Source: JBBDWJ01 sp963824095
Lineage (GTDB): Bacteria > Acidobacteriota > Terriglobia > Bryobacterales > UBA6623
Reading direction: 5' to 3'
DNA: 64,000 nt
Assembly (NCBI GenBank): GCA_963824095.1
Contig: CAWGNS010000008.1
Location: 1,054,001 to 1,118,000 of the forward strand
The stretch's first letter is position 1. Each line of letters opens with the position of its first letter. Below, piece by piece: positions 17,598 to 29,013 of the stretch. Made by a program: the position numbers and the translations under genes. Below the pieces are notes generated by a model. That model was not told where the DNA came from, made no database searches, and saw only the letters and a list, made by a program, of their open reading frames with translations.

Positions 17598-18266
17598 CTA
17601 GGGTTGGGTTTCCTTCTTCTCGCCAGGCTTCATCAGCGTCGGGCGCTTGCGCTCTCTTTCCGCTGCTTTTTTGCGCACGGTCTCGCGGGCTTTTTCGGTT
17701 TCCTTGCGCAACTGCGGCGCCATGCTGCCGTCGACGGCTTTCTGGTCCTGGGTATCGTGCTCCTCGATCTCGCGCTTGCGCGCCGCCAGGTCGCCCTGGG
17801 TCATGTCGAGGCTGTCGGATGTCCCGTCGATGGCGTCGTCGAGCACGAACTCGTAGCGAAAGTTGTCTTCGGCGGGGTTCTTCTCGATGTGCTTCAGCGC
17901 AGCCAGAAACTCGGTCTCCTGCGTGGTAATCGCCTCGATGGATTTGGTCAGATCGACGTCGCGCACCAAAGCGTCGTCGACCACGGTGTCGACGGCTTCG
18001 ATGATCTTCAAATATTCGTCGAGGTTGCGGTGGATCGCCACCGACCGCCCGGCTTCCTCGACGGCCAGCTTCTGCTTCACCAGTTCCAGGCGCAGCCGCG
18101 CGAAGTCCAGATAGGCCTGGATGCGCAGATTGGGTTCCTGCGCTTCCCGGATCACGTCGACCTCGTGTTCAGTGAGGAAGTCCCGCCCGCCGATGTACTC
18201 TTGAGCGACCGCCGCGAACGGGGCCAGAAGAACCAACGCGCCACACAGTGCGACTCGAGCTCTCAT
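17598..18266 (-). CDS. Secreted alpha-helical protein, unknown function
   Basis: A 222-aa protein with a signal peptide (MRARVALCGALVLLAPFAAVA/QEY). The mature part is charged and helical, with long Glu/Lys/Arg-rich stretches and a Lys-rich C-terminus. I do not recognise the family. It is the last of three minus-strand genes with tiny overlaps, so it is probably co-transcribed with the TPR protein and the other helical protein upstream. An ATG at 18278 would overlap the upstream stop as ATGA, but ATG 18266 is preferred because GAGGG lies 5 bases before it. Confidence 0.75.
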   Translation of the reverse strand: MRARVALCGALVLLAPFAAVAQEYIGGRDFLTEHEVDVIREAQEPNLRIQAYLDFARLRLELVKQKLAVEEAGRSVAIHRNLDEYLKIIEAVDTVVDDALVRDVDLTKSIEAITTQETEFLAALKHIEKNPAEDNFRYEFVLDDAIDGTSDSLDMTQGDLAARKREIEEHDTQDQKAVDGSMAPQLRKETEKARETVRKKAAERERKRPTLMKPGEKKETQP

Positions 18267-18274
18267 AGCATCCC

Positions 18275-18739
18275 TCATTTCTTGGGTTTGGTCATGATGC
18301 CCAGCAACAGTTCCTTGTTGATCTCCTCGACGCGGTCGTGGACGGCGCGCACCGGCTCGCGGTCCGTGAAATTCACCTGCGTCTCGGCGCTCTCCAACTC
18401 GCGTACTAGCTTGCGGGTTTCGATCTCGGCCCGCTTGAAATGCTTCGGGTTCTTGGAGGGAATCTTCCCGGTAGCCTTGAGCGACTCCTGGGAAAGCTCG
18501 ACGGCCTGCTGGATTTCTTCGAACAGCTCCAGGCCCTCTTTGTGCGCCCCCTCCTGATAGGTCTTGAGGGCGCGGTCGAGCGCCTCGTGGGCGTATTCAA
18601 GAGCCAGCCGCGAGCGCTTTTCGAGATTCCGCTCGGCGCGCACCTCGCTCAGACTGTCGGGCGCGGCCGCCAGGCACAGGCACGCCGACACAGCCAGAAA
18701 AGCCGGCATCAGAACGGGGAGTAGCCGCATCAACGTCAT
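18275..18739 (-). CDS. Small secreted coiled-coil-like protein, unknown function
   Basis: A 154-aa protein with a hydrophobic N-terminal signal (LLPVLMPAFLAVSACLCLAAA). The rest is helical and rich in Glu, Leu and Lys, with alternating heptad-like spacing (LEYAHEALDRALKTYQEG, ELFEEIQQAVELSQ). Its ATG overlaps the stop of the TPR gene by 4 bases, and its stop lies next to the following helical gene. With these two neighbours it may form an envelope-associated tetratricopeptide assembly, an inference from synteny only. A second in-frame ATG at 18730 is an equal alternative start. Confidence 0.75.
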   Translation of the reverse strand: MTLMRLLPVLMPAFLAVSACLCLAAAPDSLSEVRAERNLEKRSRLALEYAHEALDRALKTYQEGAHKEGLELFEEIQQAVELSQESLKATGKIPSKNPKHFKRAEIETRKLVRELESAETQVNFTDREPVRAVHDRVEEINKELLLGIMTKPKK

Positions 18740-19971
18740 TTGCCCAGCTTCTTGTCGAGGATCTTTTGGATCACCTTGAGACGCTGCCGCGCCTGAAACT
18801 CCTCGTCGTCAAGCCCCGAGCCGGTGGCGAGAAACTTCTCGTAGTTTCCCTTGGCCTCGGTATACTTCTGCATCTTGTCCTGGGTAATCGCCGCCAGGAA
18901 GATCGCGGCCGGCTTTTCCGGGGCCAACTGCTGGAGCTGCGCCAGAGCCTGCAGCACGGCGGGATAGTTTTCCAGCTTGTAGAGGCTGAAGGCGAGCCCG
19001 CTCCAGGCCTCGCTGAGGCTGGGATCTTTTTCGAGCGCGACGTGGTAGTTGCGCGCGGCGTCGTCGAACTTCTGCGCGGCCAGCAGCGCGTTGGCGAAAC
19101 GCAGCCGCAGCGGGGCGCTCGTCGGATCGGCGTCCACGGCAGCGCGCCAGGCCGGTAGCGCCTTCGCCGGCTGGTTGCCCAGCGAGTAGGCTTCGGCCAG
19201 CGCCGCCTGGTTCGCCGCGGTCGGGTCTTTGGCTACGGCGGCCTCGAGCAGCGGGGTGGCTTCCTGGTAGCGCTTCAGATCGAACAGCAGCAGTCCGGCG
19301 CGCTCTTTCACGGCAACCGCATCGTCGTGAGACGCCAGGTACTGCTGATAGAGAGCCAGGGCCTGCTCCTTGCGGCCGCTCTGCTCGACCATTTCCGCAA
19401 ATTCCAGCGTCTGGCCGGCGAGTTGGGGGTCGATCTGCTCCGCGCGCTGGTAGCTGGCCGCGGCCTCGTCGAAGCGGCCCGCGCGCGCGAGCGAACGCCC
19501 CAGACCAAGAGCCGCATCGGCCGACTGCGGGTCGATTTCCAGAGCTTTCTGATAGGGAGCGATGGCCTCGCCGGTCTTGCCCGAAGCTTCGAGCGCGTTC
19601 GCCAGGTAGAACTGCGCCCGAAAATCATCCGGGCGCGCGGCGGTGAGAGCCTGCAGATGCGGCACCGCTTCGGCGGGCCTTTTCTGGCGCAGCAGCAGCA
19701 TGCCGAGGTTCAGGCGGGCCTGCGGCAGGTCCGGCTTCTGCTCGACCACCTTGGCATACTGCTCGATCGCCTTGTCGTCCTGATCGAGCTGGCCGTAGGC
19801 GAAAGCGAGGTTGAACCGGATCTCGACGTTTTCCGGGTCGCCCGCCAGACATTTCTCCAGCAGCGGCGCGGCCTGCGCGTAATCCTCCGCTTCGAGGGCC
19901 TTGACGGCCTGCGCAAGGTCGTTGGCCGGCGGTACGGCAAGCAAAGCGATGAGGGCAAGCGCCCAAATCAT
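18736..19971 (-). CDS. Secreted or anchored TPR-repeat protein
   Basis: A 411-aa protein with a short N-terminal hydrophobic signal (MIWALALIALLAVPPA) and then about ten tetratricopeptide units. The units carry the usual Ala/Gly/Tyr/Pro positions, for example FNLAFAYGQL.DDKAIEQYAKVVEQKP and LNLGMLLLRQKRP. TPR proteins scaffold protein partners. It is the first gene of a three-gene run, with a 4-base overlap to the next gene. A TAGAAT hexamer at 19978-19983 (minus strand) ends only about 6 bases before the ATG, so the transcript could be nearly leaderless. Confidence 0.85.
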   Translation of the reverse strand: MIWALALIALLAVPPANDLAQAVKALEAEDYAQAAPLLEKCLAGDPENVEIRFNLAFAYGQLDQDDKAIEQYAKVVEQKPDLPQARLNLGMLLLRQKRPAEAVPHLQALTAARPDDFRAQFYLANALEASGKTGEAIAPYQKALEIDPQSADAALGLGRSLARAGRFDEAAASYQRAEQIDPQLAGQTLEFAEMVEQSGRKEQALALYQQYLASHDDAVAVKERAGLLLFDLKRYQEATPLLEAAVAKDPTAANQAALAEAYSLGNQPAKALPAWRAAVDADPTSAPLRLRFANALLAAQKFDDAARNYHVALEKDPSLSEAWSGLAFSLYKLENYPAVLQALAQLQQLAPEKPAAIFLAAITQDKMQKYTEAKGNYEKFLATGSGLDDEEFQARQRLKVIQKILDKKLGK

Positions 19972-20053
19972 ACCGTCATTCTAACAACGCAGCGCAGCCC
20001 GCCGGGAGTCACGAACCACCGCGACCGCCGTCACAGTCCCGTAGCCACAGGGC

Positions 20054-20172
20054 CCCGTAGCGCAGGGCTCGAAGAGGCCTGCGGCCTTTCGGACGAGGTT
20101 GGGTTTACTGGAAGGCGGGAAGGGTCGCTAAAAAGCCGCAGGTCTGGAAAAGCGCCAGCCCTGCGCTACGGG
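20054..20172. repeat. Long intergenic inverted repeat (GTAGCGCAGGGCT type)
   Basis: CCCGTAGCGCAGGGCT (20054-20069) is the perfect reverse complement of AGCCCTGCGCTACGGG (20157-20172). Inside it, CCTGCGGC (20078-20085) pairs with GCCGCAGG (20135-20142). The whole can fold into a long two-level stem. It lies between the TPR and uvrA genes. Elements with this outer sequence recur between genes in several bacterial phyla, so this is probably a dispersed repeat. Confidence 0.85.
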
Positions 20173-20211
20173 CGTCGCGGAACCGCACCCCCTCCACGCA
20201 CCCAGCCGCCG

Positions 20212-23037
<2,826 letters not shown>

Positions 23038-23124
23038 AGGTGAACTCTCAACGAAAGTGGGGAGGGCTCCGGCACGCGGCGGCAGCGAACGGCTACCGTC
23101 GCGGGGAGAGAGCCTACGTTTGTC

Positions 23125-23130
23125 ATTATA
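23125..23130 (-). promoter_or_regulatory. Candidate -10 box of uvrA
   Basis: The minus strand reads TATAAT, the consensus -10 hexamer, about 88 bases before the uvrA start. No convincing -35 is seen 17 bases further upstream, so support is modest. Confidence 0.35.
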
Positions 23131-23160
23131 TCGAGCGCCGCCAGCGCGCCTCGGCGGCCT

Positions 23161-25995
23161 TCACTCCACCCAGATCGGCGAGCTCCAGGCCACCTGTCCG
23201 TCGATCTGCACCACCCGCAGGTAGTAGTAATTCGATCCCGGTTCGAAGTCGCGATCGACGAACTCCAGTTGGATCTCCTCGGCGTTGGGATGCCGCACGT
23301 AGATGAGCTGCTGGTTCTTTACGAGGACCAGCTGTTTGATCTTGCTCGTGCCGATGACGTGGAGTTTGAGACGCGGGGCGGTCTTCGACTGGATAATGTC
23401 GCCCATGATGTAGCTCTCGCCATTCGCCTCGGCCTGAAAATCGAGCACGATGTTGTCGGTCGCGCCGTATGCGTGGCGCTTCTTGAGCGCTTCAAACATC
23501 GACTCGCGCGTGAATTCCTCGGCCAGAATGCAGGCATAGGCGATGTGCGTCGACCAATGGTCGGAGCTGGCCTGCACGCCGAGCTTGTAGCCTTTCGCCA
23601 GGGCGTTCCACCAGTAGCCCAGCGGGTTGAAGCCGCTGCGCTGCTCGCGAAGCTTTTGCGGGCTGGCGGCCAGCGGCGCGCCCATGTATTCATAGCTGGC
23701 GCGGTAGCCCTGGTAAATCTCGATCAGCGGCTCGACTTCCGGGTCGTTGTCGAACCAATCAGTGCCCTGCATGGTGCCGCTGGAGTGCGGCATGGAAATC
23801 CCGTCGTTGGCGTGCAGGTATTGGTAAAGGCGGCCGGCGCGCTCCTCGCCGCGCATCTCGGCGGCTGGAATGGGCAGCGTGCGCGTGCCGCGCTTGGCGA
23901 AGATCACGTTGCGGTGGCCGTTCGGGTAAGGCAGGCTGCGCTCATAGCCGAACATCGGCGTGAACGTCCCGGCGACGTGAAACAGATCGGTGAGCTTCTC
24001 ATCCTGCCACCAGGTGAATTCCTGGTCGTAGCCGAGCTGGTGGTCGGTTGGCACGATGTAGTCGAACGCGGCGGCGTCCAGAGCGTAGCGGTAGACCTCG
24101 ATCAGAGAGCCATCGTATTTGAAGTCCTGGGAAATATCGCTGTGCCGGTGCATGTCGCCGCGATAGATCTTGTACTGCCTGGCGCCGGCGTGGATAGCGT
24201 AGCCGCGAACCGCCTGCACGTTCTCCGCTTCGAGCGGGTGAATCGGAACCGCCTCGGCAAACGGCTCGGAAAACGCGCGGAACTGCCCGGCGCCGTAGGC
24301 GGGCGCGGCGGCGGCCGAACCCAGGCTGGCGGTGTAAATGTCGGCGTTGGCGGGAACCATCGTGGCAAAGGGCCGGTTGTCGGTCATCCAGGCGGCCTGG
24401 ATTTCCCCGTCGTCGCCTCGCACCAGGGCGGCTCGCTTTTCGATCGAGCCGACGCTGTGCGCCAGAGCGACCGGTTCGCTCCAGCTCCGGCCGTCGAAGC
24501 GCGTCAGAAAGCTCTCCCACGTCTGCGGACTGCCGATGCCATAGGCGTTCTGGCGGGTCCAATGCCGGAACACCATCGTCAGCGCGCCGCGGCCGTCGAA
24601 GGCAATCTGCGGATGCTCGAAGTTCGGAAACAGCCGGTAGACGTAGAAGGGGTCGAGCCGGGCCTTGGGCTCCAGCCATGTTCCGCCGTCCCACAGGGCG
24701 AGCCGCAGGGTGCGTTCCTGGTGAATCGGCGTCGCCATCGACGGCGTGATCAGGTAACCCTGGTCTTTGCCCCAGTTGACGCCGGATTCATCCCAGGCAA
24801 GCCATGGACGTCCCTGCGGGTCCACGGCAACCGAGGCGTGCGCCTGGAAGCGCGGGCTCGAGGTGACTTCCCGAACCTCGCCGAGAGCCCCGTTTTCGTA
24901 GGCGCGGAAATAGATGTCGTAGTTGCCCTTGTCGTAGCTGTCCCAAGCAAAATAGGCAGCGCCGTTCGCGCCGGCCGCCAGCGCCGGCTCCCAGTCGTTG
25001 GCCGGCGATGTGCTGAGCTGCATTTCGTCCGACCACGACCCGCCGGCGTAGACCCGCGCCATGATGTCGCTCTGCGCCCGGCCCGCCGGACCGTGAAAAC
25101 TCTGCCACACGACAAATACCTTGCCGTCGGCGGAACTGGCGGCGCGATGAAACGTGTTGGTCCCTTCGCCGCTAACGGTGATGACCCGCTGCCACTGGCC
25201 GTCCCGTCGCTGCCGCCCCCGGATATGCCAGCGCGTGCCCTCCCGTTCGCTCCAGAAGGCCCACAAGCTGCCCTCGGCATCGACCGCCAATGAACAGCGG
25301 AACAGGTCGCCGGCGCCGCCAGTCGCCTCCTCGGGTTCGGACCAGGTTCCTTGCGAGTAGGTCCGCACGAAGACGTGATCGCCGCGGTCGCGATAGCCGA
25401 CCCAGGCAACCGCCAGCGAGCCGCCGGGCAGCCGGGTGATCGCGGCTTCGTCGTCCTCGTATTCGGGGGTGCTGATTTTCTCGACCGTCGGAGCCCAGAG
25501 CGCGGTCACGCGGCCCCCCAGGAACGGCGTGGGCTGGGGTCCGATCGCGGCCAGCGCGAATTCGAAGTTGCCTTGCTTGGTTCGGACCGATACCCGGGCC
25601 GAGCCTGCCGAGCGAATCGTCAGATAGACGCCGACGGGGGAAAACAGCGGCGGGGGCAGCTCCGCCGGGCTCATCTCGTTGTAGTTCACCCGCGGAAAGC
25701 CATCGATGGCTTCGCGGCGGTTGGTGGCCCGCCAGGAGCTGGGCGGAACGATGCTATCGGCTTCGGAGAAATGACGCCCTTCGAGCGCGACCAGCTCGCC
25801 CCCACGGACCTCCACCGAACCGTCCCAGGTTTCGATCGCTGAGGCGCCGGCCCCGAGCGTGAGCAGTACCGTGCGGGCTCCCGGTTCGGCGGCAACGCCA
25901 GGGAGTGCGTGTAGCAGGACCAGCAGGCAGGAAATCAAGGCGGCGCACGCGAAATGGGGAATGGAGCGGGGAGGAATGCTGCTGGGTCTGGTCAT
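23161..25995 (-). CDS. Large secreted protein: beta-propeller-like region plus PHP/DUF3604-type metallohydrolase
   Basis: A 944-aa exported protein with a signal peptide (about residues 13-36, ending GVAA). Residues about 150-570 hold repeats with W/F-aromatic blades such as GSLWAFWSEREG, GKVFVVWQS and GAAYFAWDSY, suggesting a propeller. From about 600 comes a PHP-like region with YRGDMHRHSD (M615, H616, H618) and later IVPTDHQLGYD, MPHSSGT and QASSDHW, which look like metal ligands of DUF3604/PHP proteins. Such proteins are thought to hydrolyse phosphate esters or related bonds outside the cell, but the substrate is unknown. A related but distinct metallohydrolase lies at 31603. Confidence 0.8.
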   Translation of the reverse strand: MTRPSSIPPRSIPHFACAALISCLLVLLHALPGVAAEPGARTVLLTLGAGASAIETWDGSVEVRGGELVALEGRHFSEADSIVPPSSWRATNRREAIDGFPRVNYNEMSPAELPPPLFSPVGVYLTIRSAGSARVSVRTKQGNFEFALAAIGPQPTPFLGGRVTALWAPTVEKISTPEYEDDEAAITRLPGGSLAVAWVGYRDRGDHVFVRTYSQGTWSEPEEATGGAGDLFRCSLAVDAEGSLWAFWSEREGTRWHIRGRQRRDGQWQRVITVSGEGTNTFHRAASSADGKVFVVWQSFHGPAGRAQSDIMARVYAGGSWSDEMQLSTSPANDWEPALAAGANGAAYFAWDSYDKGNYDIYFRAYENGALGEVREVTSSPRFQAHASVAVDPQGRPWLAWDESGVNWGKDQGYLITPSMATPIHQERTLRLALWDGGTWLEPKARLDPFYVYRLFPNFEHPQIAFDGRGALTMVFRHWTRQNAYGIGSPQTWESFLTRFDGRSWSEPVALAHSVGSIEKRAALVRGDDGEIQAAWMTDNRPFATMVPANADIYTASLGSAAAAPAYGAGQFRAFSEPFAEAVPIHPLEAENVQAVRGYAIHAGARQYKIYRGDMHRHSDISQDFKYDGSLIEVYRYALDAAAFDYIVPTDHQLGYDQEFTWWQDEKLTDLFHVAGTFTPMFGYERSLPYPNGHRNVIFAKRGTRTLPIPAAEMRGEERAGRLYQYLHANDGISMPHSSGTMQGTDWFDNDPEVEPLIEIYQGYRASYEYMGAPLAASPQKLREQRSGFNPLGYWWNALAKGYKLGVQASSDHWSTHIAYACILAEEFTRESMFEALKKRHAYGATDNIVLDFQAEANGESYIMGDIIQSKTAPRLKLHVIGTSKIKQLVLVKNQQLIYVRHPNAEEIQLEFVDRDFEPGSNYYYLRVVQIDGQVAWSSPIWVE

Positions 25996-26129
25996 CGGAA
26001 ACTCTTCCGAACCGCGAGAGACGAGCGGCTACCGCCAGTCCGCGCCGCCGACTGGCACAGCCGCGCGGCATTCCAGGCCCGCATCCCTCGCAAGCGGCTC
26101 GATTGCGATGCCCTGACGCCGGCCGGCCT

Positions 26130-27356
26130 CTATTCGCCGTCGAAACGGCGTACCGCCAGCACGGCGTTGAGTCCCCCGAACGCGAACGAGTTCGACAGCG
26201 CGGCGCGGATCGGCATCTCGCGGGCCTGGTTGGGCATGCAGTCGAGCGCGCACTCCGGGTCGGGCTCGAGGAAGTTTGCCGTCGGCGGGGCAACGCCTTG
26301 GTGGATCGCCAGCGCGGTCGCGGCCAGCTCGATCGCGCCCGAAGCCCCCAGCGCATGGCCATGCATCGATTTGGTGGAAGAGACCGGCACCGTGCGAGCG
26401 CGCTCGCCAAACACGCGGCAGATGGCGCGCGTCTCGGTGGAGTCGTTGGCGGCAGTGCCCGTGCCGTGGGCGTTGATGTAATCGATGTCGGCGGGTTCCA
26501 GGCGGGCATCGTCGAGCGCGGCCTGCATCGCGCGGGCCGCGCCGTGTTCGCAGGGCAAGGTGATATGCCCGGCATCGGACGACATGCCGGCGCCCGCCAG
26601 TTCGGCGTAGATCCGCGCGCCGCGCCGCTGCGCCGCCTCCAGCGGTTCCAGCACCAGTACCGCCGAGCCCTCGCCCAGCACCATCCCGCGGCGATTGCGG
26701 CTGAAAGGCCGGCAGGTGTCGGGCGCCATCACGCGCATCGACTCCCAGGCCTTCAGAGTCCCCAGCGTGAAACAGGCCTCGCTGCCGCCCGCCAGCGCCA
26801 GATCGGCCATGCCGCTGCGGACCATGGCCAGGGCCTGCCCGATGGCGTGGCTGGAGGAGGAACAGGCGCTCGAAACGGTGAACGCCGGCCCGGTGATGCC
26901 GTGCTCCATGGTGAGATGGCTGGTGGCCGAGCTGGCCATCAACCGCGGAATCACCAGCGGGCTGACCCGCGGATTCCTCTCGCCGTAAAGGTGATAGAAC
27001 GCCTCGTCGTCGGTGGTCTTGCCCGCCGTGCCGGTGCCCAGCACCACCGCGGTGCGCCGGCCCAGGCCGTTCGAAAAGTCCAATCCGGCGTCGGCGACCG
27101 CCTCGCGCGAGGCGACCACGGCGAACTGCGCGAAACGGTCGAGCAGATTGAGGCGCTTGGCCTCGAAGCAGTGCTCGGGAAGATAGCCGCGGACCTCCGC
27201 CCCGACCTGCACATGCAGCTTTTCGGGGGGGACCAGGGTAATCGGGCCAATGCCGCTGCACCCCTGGACCAGGCGGCTCCAGAACGCGCCGGCGTTGAGC
27301 CCCAGGGCAGAGATACACCCGATCCCGGTAATGGCGACGCGCCGCATTCCATTCAT
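26130..27356 (-). CDS. Beta-ketoacyl-ACP synthase (FabF-type)
   Basis: A 408-aa condensing enzyme with the full thiolase-fold triad of KAS II: Cys165 (SSACSSSS), His297 (NAHGTGT) and His334 (HGHALGASG), with Lys329. It condenses acyl groups with malonyl-ACP. The gene starts within the stop codon of the acyl carrier protein gene (overlap ATGA at 27353-27356), so the two form a dedicated pair. No reductase or dehydratase is beside them, so this is probably a second fatty-acid or specialised lipid module rather than the main FabF, an inference from context. A Glu/Gly-rich C-terminus ends the protein. Confidence 0.92.
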   Translation of the reverse strand: MNGMRRVAITGIGCISALGLNAGAFWSRLVQGCSGIGPITLVPPEKLHVQVGAEVRGYLPEHCFEAKRLNLLDRFAQFAVVASREAVADAGLDFSNGLGRRTAVVLGTGTAGKTTDDEAFYHLYGERNPRVSPLVIPRLMASSATSHLTMEHGITGPAFTVSSACSSSSHAIGQALAMVRSGMADLALAGGSEACFTLGTLKAWESMRVMAPDTCRPFSRNRRGMVLGEGSAVLVLEPLEAAQRRGARIYAELAGAGMSSDAGHITLPCEHGAARAMQAALDDARLEPADIDYINAHGTGTAANDSTETRAICRVFGERARTVPVSSTKSMHGHALGASGAIELAATALAIHQGVAPPTANFLEPDPECALDCMPNQAREMPIRAALSNSFAFGGLNAVLAVRRFDGE

Positions 27357-27610
27357 CCTTCGCCGGAAGCGCGCTTTTCGGCCAACAGCTTCTCGACTCC
27401 CTCGATCATGTCCCGCACACTGCGAAGACTCTTGGCGTCTTCGTCGGACACCCGGATATCGAATTCGCTCTCGACCGCGAAAAGCAGGTTGAGCCCGTCA
27501 AACGAGTCGATCTTCAACTCCTCGAAGGTTGATTCGGGGCGAATCGATGTGAGGTCTATTTTCTGCGTTTCGGCGACCAGCCGGATTACTCGGTTCTCGA
27601 CGTCACTCAT
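27353..27610 (-). CDS. Acyl carrier protein
   Basis: An 85-aa carrier protein. The phosphopantetheine site is Ser36 in DSFDG, where most type II ACPs have DSLD, and helix II follows with LNLLFAVESEFDIRVSDED. Its stop overlaps the start of the ketoacyl synthase by 4 bases, so the products are likely to work together. This is not the typical fabD-fabG-acpP setting of the housekeeping ACP, which suggests a specialised role. The ATG follows CTTCCCAG with no clear Shine-Dalgarno sequence. Confidence 0.9.
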   Translation of the reverse strand: MSDVENRVIRLVAETQKIDLTSIRPESTFEELKIDSFDGLNLLFAVESEFDIRVSDEDAKSLRSVRDMIEGVEKLLAEKRASGEG

Positions 27611-27711
27611 CTGGGAAGTTGCAAGGATTCACGCCATGATACACCAGCAGGCGGTCCCCATGACGCAGGGCTCCCCGTTAGCCCCCGGGAGCGCAAGGCC
27701 GTTCGCCACCC

Positions 27712-28437
27712 TCATAGCGCCGGCCCCACGGCGGCAAGACCCTTTAGCATCGCACCCGCGGTGACAAAAGAATAGCCCTCGTCGAGCAGGACGGGCAAGA
27801 AATCCTTCAGGGAGGCGACGGTACGGCTGCGGTCGGGCCGAGCTCGCACGCCGTCCCCGTCGTGCAAACAAATGATGCCGCCGGGCCCGGCGCCCTGCAG
27901 CACGCGCTGCGCGATGGCCGGCGCGCTGGCGCGCCAGTCTCTGCCAATCACGGTCCACAGCACCTCGGTGAGCCCCAGCTCCCGTTCGACCTCACGCAGG
28001 CCCGGGGCCCGGCATCCGTAGGGCGGCCGGAACAGGCGGGGCCGCGCCCCCGTGGCTTGTTCGATCAACTGTTGCGTCAGCGCCAGCTCGGCGCGAATGC
28101 TGCCCGCCGGCAGCGTCAGCAGCCAGGGATGGGAATAGGTGTGGTTGGCCAGCTCGTGCCCGCGGCTGTGAACCAGGCGCGCCACGTCACTGTGGCGCTC
28201 CACATTCCTGCCGCAAAAGAAAAACGTCGCCGGAATGCCGTGCCGCTCCAAAACTTCGAGCACCGCCAGGGTCCACTCGCTGGGGCCGTCGTCGAACGTC
28301 AGCGCGATCTGCCGCCGGTCGCGCGGCCCGCGGTGAAAGCCGCTTCCCCAGCGCTGTGCGAGCGGGCAGCGCGCCTGGTAGGCCATGTAGCCGGCCGCGG
28401 CCACCGCCGCTCCGCTCAGCAAAATCAATTTCCGCAT
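27712..28437 (-). CDS. Polysaccharide deacetylase (carbohydrate esterase 4 fold)
   Basis: A 241-aa deacetylase of the NodB fold. An N-terminal hydrophobic segment (MRKLILLSGAAVAAAGYMAY) suggests membrane anchoring, with the catalytic domain outside. Motif 1 is TFDDGP (47-52, base and metal Asp), motif 2 HELANHTYSH supplies metal His99 and His103, and motif 3 RPPYG is at 137-141; CLHDGDG carries the final His. It would remove N- or O-acetyl groups from peptidoglycan, chitin-like or exopolysaccharide chains. A TAGAAT hexamer ends 8 bases before the ATG, so the mRNA may be leaderless. Confidence 0.9.
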   Translation of the reverse strand: MRKLILLSGAAVAAAGYMAYQARCPLAQRWGSGFHRGPRDRRQIALTFDDGPSEWTLAVLEVLERHGIPATFFFCGRNVERHSDVARLVHSRGHELANHTYSHPWLLTLPAGSIRAELALTQQLIEQATGARPRLFRPPYGCRAPGLREVERELGLTEVLWTVIGRDWRASAPAIAQRVLQGAGPGGIICLHDGDGVRARPDRSRTVASLKDFLPVLLDEGYSFVTAGAMLKGLAAVGPAL

Positions 28438-28603
28438 TCGCAGCGATTCTAGCAGTTGCGCGCGGCGCGCTCCCATGGCAAGACCGCGCCTTCCAAACCC
28501 CTTCGGACGATGCCTCACACCGTGGCCGCCCCCTGCGATCAGCGCCGCCGCGAGCCCTCTGCGAGGCCGGCGCCGCCGGCCGCCCGACACTCGATTTTGG
28601 GCC

Positions 28604-28632
28604 TTGCGGGCATTCCCGACCGCGTTTATACT
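28604..28632 (+). promoter_or_regulatory. Candidate promoter for the small 28.7-kb gene
   Basis: TTGCGG (28604-28609) and TATACT (28627-28632) are spaced by 17 bases. The proposed TTG start of the small gene lies about 46 bases further. It resembles a sigma-70 promoter in spacing and sequence but is not proven. Confidence 0.45.
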
Positions 28633-28677
28633 GACTTTTCTGGGCTTTGCCCGTCTCGAGAAACGGACTGTCGAACC

Positions 28678-28941
28678 TTGCCGGTTGCAGACGCAGAGTT
28701 TCACTCGCCGCAGCGGGAAGCCGCCATGTTCTACGGCCTATTCCTGCGCGGCCACTCGATCGACGCCCTGCGCGCGCAAATCGACGTATCCCCTAAAGTG
28801 TTCAAAAAATGGATGCGTTCGCGGGAGTTTGACGACGGTTTCCGCGAAGACCTCCGCCGCATGTACTCCTACCGCAAGCAGGTCCTGGCGATTTTCGACG
28901 CCCTGGTGACCAGCGAACAGACCGCCCAGAACTGGCAGTAA
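28678..28941 (+). CDS. Small DNA-binding-like protein, unknown function
   Basis: An 87-aa protein in which FHSPQRE, MFYGLFLRGHSIDALRAQ and VFKKWMRSREF form a helix-turn-helix-like pattern (helix, short turn, Trp-containing helix), followed by a YRKQVLAIFDALV helix. It is likely a small nucleic-acid-binding protein; the exact role is unknown. TTG 28678 is chosen because the SPQRE part looks integral to the domain; ATG 28726 would give a 71-aa protein. A TATACT promoter lies upstream. It faces the polysaccharide deacetylase gene divergently, with about 240 bases between them. Confidence 0.65.
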   Translation: MPVADAEFHSPQREAAMFYGLFLRGHSIDALRAQIDVSPKVFKKWMRSREFDDGFREDLRRMYSYRKQVLAIFDALVTSEQTAQNWQ

Positions 28942-29013
28942 GGTTTCCCACCTAGCCTTCCCGGACGAAATCGAACAGGCGCCTTTTTCCGGCTCGGCCG
29001 CGAGCTTCACGTT

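Noticed and set aside
23269..27764. Two open frames of over 600 codons antisense to the PHP-type protein and the ketoacyl synthase
   Set aside because: They cross gene borders and have biased Arg/Gly/Ala content without motifs.
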